Assembly: GCA_024421095.1 (NCBI GenBank)
Contig: JAHQYM010000015.1
Location: 1 to 37,894 of the forward strand
DNA length: 37,894 nt
DNA from: Acidimicrobiia bacterium
GTDB lineage: Bacteria; Actinomycetota; Acidimicrobiia; Acidimicrobiales; Aldehydirespiratoraceae
Direction of reading: 5' to 3'
Both the position numbers and the translations under genes were made by a program. Positions within the stretch are counted from its first letter, which is position 1, and each line of letters begins with the position of its first letter. Below the pieces are notes generated by a model. It searched no databases and had not been told where the DNA came from. It saw only the letters and a list, made by a program, of their open reading frames with translations. Below, one piece after another: positions 30,883-37,894 of the stretch.

Positions 30883-31279
30883 GCCAAGATTGCAGCATCA
30901 CTGCGGCAGCCACTTTGTCAACAACTTGACGTCTAGCTGCGCCAATGAGTGTTTGTTTGCTGAGGCTGCGCTCGGCGCTTACCGTGGTCAACCGTTCATC
31001 GTGAGTCACCACATCAAGTTCTGTGTTTCTAGCTAAGGCTTTGGCTTCGCGGAGATAATTCTTGGCCGCTCGGCCGCGGGAGCCATCTAGGTTATAGGGT
31101 ATGCCAACGACGATTATCTCGGCTGCCCACTCGGTCGCTAATGCATCCAAGCGTTGATGTTCTTGGTTGCGGTTGCCTCGCCGTTTAACGACCTCTATCG
31201 GTGTTGCCACCGTGCCTGTCGAATCGCTGATCGCCACGCCAATTCTCTTTGATCCGAGGTCGACACCCATTGCACGCAT
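30857..31279 (-). CDS. ruvX: Putative pre-16S rRNA nuclease (RuvX/YqgF)
   Basis: MRAMGVDLGSKRIGVAISDSTG, VVGIPYNLDGSRG, DERLTTVSAERSL. Confidence 0.93.
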   Translation of the reverse strand: MRAMGVDLGSKRIGVAISDSTGTVATPIEVVKRRGNRNQEHQRLDALATEWAAEIIVVGIPYNLDGSRGRAAKNYLREAKALARNTELDVVTHDERLTTVSAERSLSKQTLIGAARRQVVDKVAAAVMLQSWLDAGPSRA

Positions 31280-31280
31280 A

Positions 31281-31895
31281 TCAAGTGAGTGTGGCCGCCG
31301 CACGCGCCAAGTTGAGCGCATCGTCAAGTGCTTCAGCGTTTTTTCCACCAGCTACCGCTAGTTGACGCCCGGCTTTCCCGCCCCCGCCGATGGCAACTTT
31401 GGCGTCGGCAATTAACGCACCGGCATCATAGTCGCTGTCAGCGCGAACAGCCGCCACCAACGCAACACCACCGCTGTCTAATGCGGTTCCTAACACCACC
31501 GCTGAAACCGTGCCCTGATTGCGAACTGCGATTGCTAAATCCCGTAATCCGTTGCGGTCTAAACCGTTTACTCGGGCTATCACTACGCCCGCATCGGCTT
31601 GTGCCGCCAAACTGGGGGCTTGGCCGATCGCTAGTTTTTGTTTGAGGATCGCTACCTCACGACGCAGCGATTTCGCTTCTTGGTGCAGGCGTTCCGCGCC
31701 TTCGGCTAGGTCTGCTGTGGGAACCCCTAAGGCGGTCGCTGCACGCTCGGCAGTCTTGTTGCGTTCACGGTAATACTCAATCGCGGCTTGCCCGCTCAGC
31801 GCTTCAACTCGGCGAAGATTGCTGCCTATTGAGCTTTCTGAGATGATCTGCACCGGCCCGATGTCGCCTAGGCACGCACATGCGTTCCGCCGCAT
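31281..31895 (-). CDS. alaS: Alanyl-tRNA synthetase C-terminal part, in a different frame from the N-terminal part
   Basis: GDIGPVQIISESSIGSNLRRVEALSGQAA and DHHA1-like C-terminus; collinear with the preceding ORF after a -1 shift. Confidence 0.85.
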   Translation of the reverse strand: MRRNACACLGDIGPVQIISESSIGSNLRRVEALSGQAAIEYYRERNKTAERAATALGVPTADLAEGAERLHQEAKSLRREVAILKQKLAIGQAPSLAAQADAGVVIARVNGLDRNGLRDLAIAVRNQGTVSAVVLGTALDSGGVALVAAVRADSDYDAGALIADAKVAIGGGGKAGRQLAVAGGKNAEALDDALNLARAAATLT

Positions 31896-33886
31896 AGTTC
31901 CGTTGAGTTCGGTCCAGCTTGCAGCACTCGAACCACATCGCCGTATTTGTCACCAAAAAAAGCGATTGCTCCGAGGCGTTGTGCTTCTTCCATCGTGGTT
32001 TCAAAATGATTACAATGTGCGTTTGTTAGCACTTGCGCGTTTACGTAATCTTCTATTTCGGTGATTTGTGGTGCGCTGAGCGCTTCGTAGTGACTGAAGT
32101 CGAAACGAAGTCGATCGGGGCCCACATAGGAGCCTTGCTGTTTAACGTGGTCTCCTAATATTGTGCGTAAGGCGCTGTGGAGCAAGTGGGTTGCGGTGTG
32201 GTTGCGGCGGATCAACTCGCGTCTTTGATTGTCTATTGTTGCGGTGACTTTTTGTCCTACTTCGGGGGTCCCGCTTACTGAACCGATTTGATGGACGATT
32301 AATCCGGGGACTCCATAACGAGTATCGGCCACGGTAATCTCTGCGGATTCGGTAAGGATTGATCCAGTGTCTCCGATCTGGCCTCCGGCTTCTGCGTAGA
32401 ATGGAGTTCGATTCAGTACCACGGTCTTGTCATCAAGGTAAATTATTTCGGCGGTCGATTCCGTTTCTTCACGGCCAGTAAAATGGGTCTCACCATGGTT
32501 CTGGAGAAGTGCGACTAACGGCGCGCTATCGGTAGTTGAGTCTTCGTGGCGCGCATCTTTGGCGCGTTTTTGCTGCTCGGCCATGGCCAGACGAAAGCCA
32601 TCTTTGTCAACCTTGATGCCATGTTCGTTAGTGATTTCTTCACTGAGTTCTAACGGGAATCCATAGGTGTCGTGCAGCAAGAACGCGGTAGCCCCAGATA
32701 GTTGCTGGGATGTTGCGCTGCTGTCGTCGGTGAGCAGTTTGCTCATTTCATTATCAAGAATGGCTTGGCCGGTGCGTAGCGTTTCACGAAAGCGTAGTTC
32801 TTCTCGTGCGATCACGTCTCTGATAAATGCAGCGTTCTTGACTAGATCTGGATAGTGGGGCCCCATAATCTCAACAACGCGGTCGACCATCTGACCCATT
32901 ACTGTGCTTTGTGCGTTGGCAGTGGAATCAACGCCCAATATGTAGGAGTGGCGCACCGCGCGCCGCAAGATACGCCTTAGAACATAACCTCGCGCTTCAT
33001 TGGAGGGGAAAACGCCATCACTGACCAACATTGATGTGCTGCGTGCGTGGTCGGCAACAATTCGGAGCGAAACTTTTTGTTCATCTGAGGCGGTGGCTAG
33101 GTCTACGCTGGTTAAGCCTGCGGCAGTTTCGAGCAAGGCGCGAAGTTCGTTGGTTTCCCATACCGAATCCACACCTTGAAGCACCGAAACCGTTCGTTCC
33201 AATCCCATACCGGTATCAATCGAAGGTTTCGGTAGGCGTGACTTGGTGCCGTCGCTTTGCTGTTCAAACTGCATGAACACTAGGTTCCAGATTTCGATGT
33301 AGCGGTCTTGGTCTCCGTATTTGGGCCCGCCTGCCGCACCAAATTCGGGGCCTTTATCCCAGTAGATTTCTGAGCAGGGGCCGCAGGGTCCGGTGGAACC
33401 CATCTTCCAATAATTGTCTTCATCAAGACGTTGTAGTCGGTCAGGTGGCACTCCTACTTGATTGACCCAAATTTCGGCCGCTTCGTCATCACTTAAATGC
33501 ACCGTAACCCAAAGCCGTTCGGGGTCAAGGGCTAAAACGTCAACCACAAATTCCCAAGCCCAGGTGATGGCTTCAGCTTTGAAATAGTCACCAAAACTGA
33601 AATTACCCATCATTTCAAAAAAAGTAAAATGGCGACTAGTGCGGCCGATTTCGTCAAGGTCGTTGTGTTTGCCGCCAGCTCGTACACATTTCTGGATGCT
33701 CACCGCACGGTTGAACGGTGGGATTTGTTCGCCAGTGAAGTAGGCCTTAAACGGCACCATGCCAGCGACCGTGAACAACAAGGTCGGGTCGTGAGGGATC
33801 AAACTCGCGGAAGCCTGATGGTGATGACCTCGCTTTTCAAAAAAGGAAACAAAGGCTTGGCGTACTTCGTTGGCATCCATAGACAT
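31868..33886 (-). CDS. alaS: Alanyl-tRNA synthetase N-terminal catalytic and editing part, ending at TAG after CGGTHVRA
   Basis: VRQAFVSFFEKRGHH..SLIPHDPTLLFTVAGMVPFK..FFEMMGNFSFGDYFK; RRNHTATHLLHSAL; STELCGGTHVRA*. Confidence 0.95.
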   Translation of the reverse strand: MSMDANEVRQAFVSFFEKRGHHHQASASLIPHDPTLLFTVAGMVPFKAYFTGEQIPPFNRAVSIQKCVRAGGKHNDLDEIGRTSRHFTFFEMMGNFSFGDYFKAEAITWAWEFVVDVLALDPERLWVTVHLSDDEAAEIWVNQVGVPPDRLQRLDEDNYWKMGSTGPCGPCSEIYWDKGPEFGAAGGPKYGDQDRYIEIWNLVFMQFEQQSDGTKSRLPKPSIDTGMGLERTVSVLQGVDSVWETNELRALLETAAGLTSVDLATASDEQKVSLRIVADHARSTSMLVSDGVFPSNEARGYVLRRILRRAVRHSYILGVDSTANAQSTVMGQMVDRVVEIMGPHYPDLVKNAAFIRDVIAREELRFRETLRTGQAILDNEMSKLLTDDSSATSQQLSGATAFLLHDTYGFPLELSEEITNEHGIKVDKDGFRLAMAEQQKRAKDARHEDSTTDSAPLVALLQNHGETHFTGREETESTAEIIYLDDKTVVLNRTPFYAEAGGQIGDTGSILTESAEITVADTRYGVPGLIVHQIGSVSGTPEVGQKVTATIDNQRRELIRRNHTATHLLHSALRTILGDHVKQQGSYVGPDRLRFDFSHYEALSAPQITEIEDYVNAQVLTNAHCNHFETTMEEAQRLGAIAFFGDKYGDVVRVLQAGPNSTELCGGTHVRA

Positions 33887-33952
33887 AGAAGTCTAGCGCT
33901 CGAAAGATGCTGATTCGGGTGACTAGTTGCCTAGCTTCGGATGTGGTCGGCG

Positions 33953-34222
33953 CTAGCGGTGCCGTTGCGCGCCGAAGTCGTTCTCGGCGCGCAATTCTTG
34001 TTCGGTTTGCCTCATCGTTTCGGTTCCTTCTTGTGCGGCATCACGTAGGTCTGTGATGAACTCTTTAGTTTGGTTGACGACTCGGTTTGTAGCATTACCT
34101 AAGTCGTGCCGCAGATTTTCGGGCGTGTAACGTTGTACTGCTCGTCGCAACCGGCGCTGAACGTATAGCGAGCTACCGACCCCTAGCGTGAAGCCAGTCG
34201 CAGCCCAAAATGTGCGTTTCAT
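33953..34222 (-). CDS. Small hypothetical protein with N-terminal hydrophobic segment
   Basis: 89-aa ORF overlapping the upstream DUF948-like stop (ATGA-type), upstream of alaS in an operon-like array. Confidence 0.65.
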   Translation of the reverse strand: MKRTFWAATGFTLGVGSSLYVQRRLRRAVQRYTPENLRHDLGNATNRVVNQTKEFITDLRDAAQEGTETMRQTEQELRAENDFGAQRHR

Positions 34223-34632
34223 TTAGCCTTCAACTTTCGTGGTTGTTTCGGTGTGTGCGCCGGTAGCGATTTGCGAACACGCCCTCGGCGAAGGATAACC
34301 GTGGCTCTTGTGGCACCTTTCATGATGGCCACAGTTCTTATCAGCGCGGGAGTAACAATCTTTTGAGTTAAGCGTGATGTGAAATCAGCAGTTGCCACTA
34401 CCCGTTCCACCTTTCCGATCACTTCATCTACTCGTTTGAGTTCGTCTCCTGCTTTGTTAACGGTGGTGCGTAAGTCGTTGAACATGGGCAAGCTTTCGCC
34501 ACGCAGTTCATCAATGGCCTCACGCAGTTGGCGTAAGGTAGCGATGAGCGCTTGGGTGGCGAGCACCAAAACCACCACCACGATTACACAAAGGCCGGTA
34601 ACAATGACCGCCGCTAAGTCTGCGGCGCTCAT
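34219..34632 (-). CDS. DUF948-like membrane protein
   Basis: N-terminal TM followed by LREAIDELRGESLPMFNDLRTTVNKAGDELKRVDEVIGKVERV. Confidence 0.7.
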   Translation of the reverse strand: MSAADLAAVIVTGLCVIVVVVLVLATQALIATLRQLREAIDELRGESLPMFNDLRTTVNKAGDELKRVDEVIGKVERVVATADFTSRLTQKIVTPALIRTVAIMKGATRATVILRRGRVRKSLPAHTPKQPRKLKAK

Positions 34633-34679
34633 CCGCGAACCAACATTTTAGGGTTGCATGCTCTAATATTCACGACTCC

Positions 34680-34696
34680 TTCAAGCCTAGCTTGAA
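34680..34696. repeat. Perfect 7-bp inverted repeat with 3-nt loop
   Basis: ttcaagc-cta-gcttgaa at the boundary between the housekeeping array and the defence relic. Confidence 0.8.
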
Positions 34697-34904
34697 CAGA
34701 GTATCCTCACGCAGCCAAATCCAAAGTAGCGTTCTCGGTCGTGACCAGATCTGGTTGGCAAACAAAGACCTTGATGGCGCAACCAACGTCTACCCGCTTG
34801 TTGATTTCCGGCCGCGCCGCGATGAAGCGATCAATCGACGCTACCTGCAAGGCCGCTACGGTGCAGTACCGGTTGTGGACCATGGCGAAGTCCGAGCCGG
34901 ATAG
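34692..34904 (+). pseudogene. C-terminal remnant of an AAA15-type (COG1106/RloA-like) ATPase
   Basis: GRDQIWLANKDLDGATNVYPLVDFRPRRDEAINRRYLQGRYGAVPVV resembles the C-terminal signature of this ATPase family; the ATPase core is absent. Confidence 0.7.
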
Positions 34905-34918
34905 GATCTAGTGGGTAA

Positions 34919-35203
34919 ATGAAGCGACCCAGAAGCGGCAGACCCCGCCGACCAACAGAGAGACGAGACCACCGCCAAATCATCCGCGTGCTCACCGAAG
35001 GAGCGGTGACCGAACCCAGCTATCTCGCACAGTGGGACCGTCGAAACCGCCATGTCCACATAGAACTAACCGAATCAGGCATGGGGCCGCTCAGCCTTGT
35101 TCAGCGGGCCCGTGACTATCAGCATGCCAACCAGCGCTCAAGACGCAACGGACGCGGTGTGGCATTTGACGAGTTCGACGGAAGGGCCGACCCACGACAC
35201 TAG
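34919..35203 (+). pseudogene. N-terminal remnant of an RloB-family protein, likely frameshifted and truncated
   Basis: RQIIRVLTEGAVTEPSYLAQW...GPLSLVQRARDYQ resembles the RloB N-terminus (EG.KTEP.Y); starts 14 nt after the ATPase remnant stop. Confidence 0.7.
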
Positions 35204-35303
35204 GTAGGTGCCGACCACGTACCGCAATATGCAGGATGTCGGTCAATAGTGCGGGTCGTTTGGAGTTGATTGCAGGTGTTATAGGACTTTCTCCTGAAGG
35301 ATC

Positions 35304-37894
35304 TCACAGTTTGAGGGCCCTTGTTAGGAAGCTGGCCATGTGGGCTCTGGTTACGGGCTGGTTGGGGCAGTATTGTAGTGGGTTTGTGTTGCAGCCTGTG
35401 GTTATGCCGGCGGTGGCGAGGGCGTTGATGTTGTTTGCGTGGGTGTTGTTGGGGTCTACGTCTGTGAAGCCGGCAGGGTCGGCTGCTGGGAGTTTGAAGG
35501 CTCTCGTTAGGAAGCTGGCCATTTGGGCTCGGGTGACGGGCTGGTTGGGGCAGTAGCGGAGCGGGTTTGTGTTGCAGCCTGTGGTTATGCCGGCGGTGGC
35601 GAGGGCGTTGATGTCTGCGGCGTGGCTGTTTGTGTCGTCAACGTCTGTGAAACCTGCTTCTTCGTCGGTGTTTAGGTTGAGGGCTCGTGTTAGGAAACTG
35701 GCCATTTGGGCTCTGGTGACTGGGTTGTTGGGGCAGTAGCGTAGTGGGTTGGTGCCGCAGCCTGTAGTGATGTTGGCGGCGTAGATGGCGGCGATTGCGG
35801 CGGCGTGGGTGTTGTCGGGGTCGACATCGCTGAACCCGGCGGGTTGTTCTGTACCGCCACCGTCGTCTTCTTCTGTGTCGGGGGCTGGGTCTGTGTCGCT
35901 GTCACCTGGGTCTGGGTCGGGGTCTGGGGTGGTGGGGGTGACGGGGTCGGGGTTGACGGGGGTGCCGCCGGGGTCGGGGTTGGTGGGGGTTATGGTGTTG
36001 GGGTCTCTTCTTTCTAGGAGGGTGATGGTGGCGTTTCGGAGTTGGGTGTTGGGGGTGTAGTGTCGGCTGAGGTCGGTGTTGCTGTTGGTGGCTGTGATTT
36101 GCAGCATGATGGTTTCCCGGGCGGTTTCGGTGGTGTCGGTGAGTATCACTTCCACCGGTTCTGAAAGCGATCCAGGATCGAACGTGACGGTTTTGTTGGG
36201 GATACGAAAATCTCCGGGGTTCTGGGCATCGACGTATTCGTCGGCGGTGCCGCCCACTACCGCTATGGTCACATCGAACGCGGTTTTGGCGGGTTTGGTG
36301 ACCGCCACCACCGGAAAGACACGACTGCCGCGTGGGGCGTTCCGAGCGTACGGCGCGCCGCGGGTGACCGGGTTCGAGAAGAACAGTTCCGCGCCGGTGG
36401 CGTCATCGTCTGTGATCGTCACGGTAGCGGTGTTCTGCCCGCTCACCGGGGTCCAGCTCGCCGTTTGAGCCGAAGCGTGAGCGGTGACGGTCACAGTGAA
36501 CGTCTCATCCTCTTCGACTATGTTGTCTGCCGTGGTGCGTACCGTCAAAGCTTTCGTGGTCTCACCCTCAGCGAGTTCCACCCCCTGCGGCGGCGCGTTG
36601 AGATCAGCCGAATCCGACCCACCGCCCGCATAGCCGTACGCGACCGAGAAATATATTCCCACACTAGGCGCGGGCTGCCCCAACGCGATCTGCAACACAG
36701 CATCATCACCTTCAGCCACCGCAGCGGGAGCGGTGATCTGATAGGTGGTGGAAATCGCAGCCACCGTCACCGCCACCGAACCCACCGACACGTTGTTGTA
36801 ATCCGTGTCGCTGCTCGTCACCGCATGGCTCACCGTAGCAGTGCCCTCAGCCACACCAGTAACAGTCAAAGGCTGGGCCGTGTCCCAGTTGCCTGTGGTG
36901 AACGTCACCGCACCCGACACCGTCGCATTCGCGGTTGGGCTGGCAGTCGGGGTGACCGTCACCTGCGCGGTGACCGTCACCTGCGCGGTGGGTTGCGTGT
37001 TCAACCGCAAAGTATACGTTGACGCCACATTCTCGAACACCGACAACGTCTGGGTGCTGACCGTCACCCCTGCCACGTCATCATCGGTGATCGTCACAGT
37101 CACGCCTGTGACCGCCCAACCCGACACGGTCGCCGACAACACGATCGTCTCGTTGCCCTCAGCGGCCACATCATCAGTGATCGACACGTTGGCAGTCGCC
37201 GATGTTTCCCCCTCGGCAACCGTGAACGCACCCGGCAACACAAAGTCCGCACCAGCAGTCGCAGTGCCGGTGGCGGTCAACGTCACCGACACCCCGCCCG
37301 ACGGGGCACGCCGGTTCAACGTCGCGGTCACCGCCACCATGCCCCCGCCCTCACTAACGCTGCTGTTGGCGGCGCTCAACGTCAACCCCGCCGGCGGACG
37401 CGTCAACATGTAAGTCACGGTGGTAATGGCATCCTCAGCGGTCACCACGACACTCGCCGGCAACGACGCGACCGGGATCGCCGTGCTCGCCGCGCCGCTC
37501 GCCACCGTCTGTGCAGACCCACCAGAGGGCGTAACGCTCACCGTCGCAGCAGCATGGTTGACCGTCGGCGTGACCATCACATGCGTCACCTCAGCGCCGA
37601 TCTGCAACTCATATGACGTGGTGGCTGACGCGAACGTCGGTGTCAACGGCACCGCCGCGTTGAACGCCGAACCATCGCTGCTCGACGTCACCGACAACGC
37701 GCTCAACGACGCATCGACCGACACCTCGCTATGCCCCAAATACTGAGCCAACCCGACCTCGGTGCGGTCAGTTGTCGCCAAATCGTAATCAGGGAACGCA
37801 CGCGACACCTCGCCAGCCACCACGATCTTGGGGGTAGTCTCGCCGGTTATAACATCGGTGTCGCTCCGCAAAGCAACTGCGTAGGCGTTGTCCA
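35304..37894 (-). CDS. Large cell-surface protein with cadherin-like/Calx-beta domains, Pro/Asp/Thr-rich linker and three C-terminal SLH-like repeats; N-terminus beyond the window
   Basis: ORF remains open past 37871 to the window end; Calx-beta text (AGADFVLPGAFTVAEGETSATANVSITDDVAAEGNETIVL); three copies of FTDVD.NNTHA..I.A....ITTGC.TNPL.YCPN.PVTRA.MASFLTRAL.L. Confidence 0.88.
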   Translation of the reverse strand, partial: DNAYAVALRSDTDVITGETTPKIVVAGEVSRAFPDYDLATTDRTEVGLAQYLGHSEVSVDASLSALSVTSSSDGSAFNAAVPLTPTFASATTSYELQIGAEVTHVMVTPTVNHAAATVSVTPSGGSAQTVASGAASTAIPVASLPASVVVTAEDAITTVTYMLTRPPAGLTLSAANSSVSEGGGMVAVTATLNRRAPSGGVSVTLTATGTATAGADFVLPGAFTVAEGETSATANVSITDDVAAEGNETIVLSATVSGWAVTGVTVTITDDDVAGVTVSTQTLSVFENVASTYTLRLNTQPTAQVTVTAQVTVTPTASPTANATVSGAVTFTTGNWDTAQPLTVTGVAEGTATVSHAVTSSDTDYNNVSVGSVAVTVAAISTTYQITAPAAVAEGDDAVLQIALGQPAPSVGIYFSVAYGYAGGGSDSADLNAPPQGVELAEGETTKALTVRTTADNIVEEDETFTVTVTAHASAQTASWTPVSGQNTATVTITDDDATGAELFFSNPVTRGAPYARNAPRGSRVFPVVAVTKPAKTAFDVTIAVVGGTADEYVDAQNPGDFRIPNKTVTFDPGSLSEPVEVILTDTTETARETIMLQITATNSNTDLSRHYTPNTQLRNATITLLERRDPNTITPTNPDPGGTPVNPDPVTPTTPDPDPDPGDSDTDPAPDTEEDDGGGTEQPAGFSDVDPDNTHAAAIAAIYAANITTGCGTNPLRYCPNNPVTRAQMASFLTRALNLNTDEEAGFTDVDDTNSHAADINALATAGITTGCNTNPLRYCPNQPVTRAQMASFLTRAFKLPAADPAGFTDVDPNNTHANNINALATAGITTGCNTNPLQYCPNQPVTRAHMASFLTRALKL

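Noticed and set aside
31868-31870. Stop-codon readthrough or recoding (TAG) in alaS
   Set aside because: Reading through TAG in the same frame gives unrelated sequence and soon another stop; only a frame change restores AlaRS.
31861-31900. Programmed -1 frameshifting as the explanation for alaS
   Set aside because: I see no X_XXY_YYZ slippery heptamer or obvious stimulatory structure. The frameshift itself is reported, but this mechanism is not favoured.
1-35853. Link between the 61-bp left repeat and the 61-aa (183-bp) SLH repeat
   Set aside because: The number coincides (3 x 61 = 183), but I see no sequence similarity between the two.

Overview
The window looks like an actinobacterial chromosome segment; the gene order suggests an Acidimicrobiia-like lineage (inference). 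It is dominated by a long minus-strand housekeeping array, about 3.4-34.6 kb: alaS-ruvX-mltG-aroE-prepilin peptidase-aroK-aroB-aroQ-pepP-efp-nusB-GNAT-pyrR-pyrB-pyrC-carA-carB-pyrD-mihF-gmk-rpoZ-coaBC-metK-priA-hisI-like-trpE-ygfZ-trpF-trpB-trpA. Many adjacent genes have overlapping stop and start codons. Accessory material lies at the two ends. On the left there is a 61-bp tandem repeat entering from the window edge, a 5'(3')-deoxyribonucleotidase-like gene, and a two-gene type II restriction-modification module (translationally coupled M then R) bracketed by a perfect 17-bp direct repeat. On the right there is a decayed two-gene remnant resembling an AAA15 ATPase plus RloB abortive-infection module, next to a large Calx-beta/SLH surface protein that runs off the window. 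Other points of interest are an apparent -1 frameshift in alaS right after the conserved CGGTH motif, a candidate PyrR-binding hairpin just upstream of pyrR, a HisI-like protein with altered metal-site acidic residues next to trpE, and a PriA lacking helicase motifs. I did not find a convincing wholly new system. The best novelty candidates are the repeat-bracketed RM cassette, the RloB relic, the alaS frameshift and the HisI-like protein. All family assignments are from reading motifs by eye; no searches were run.
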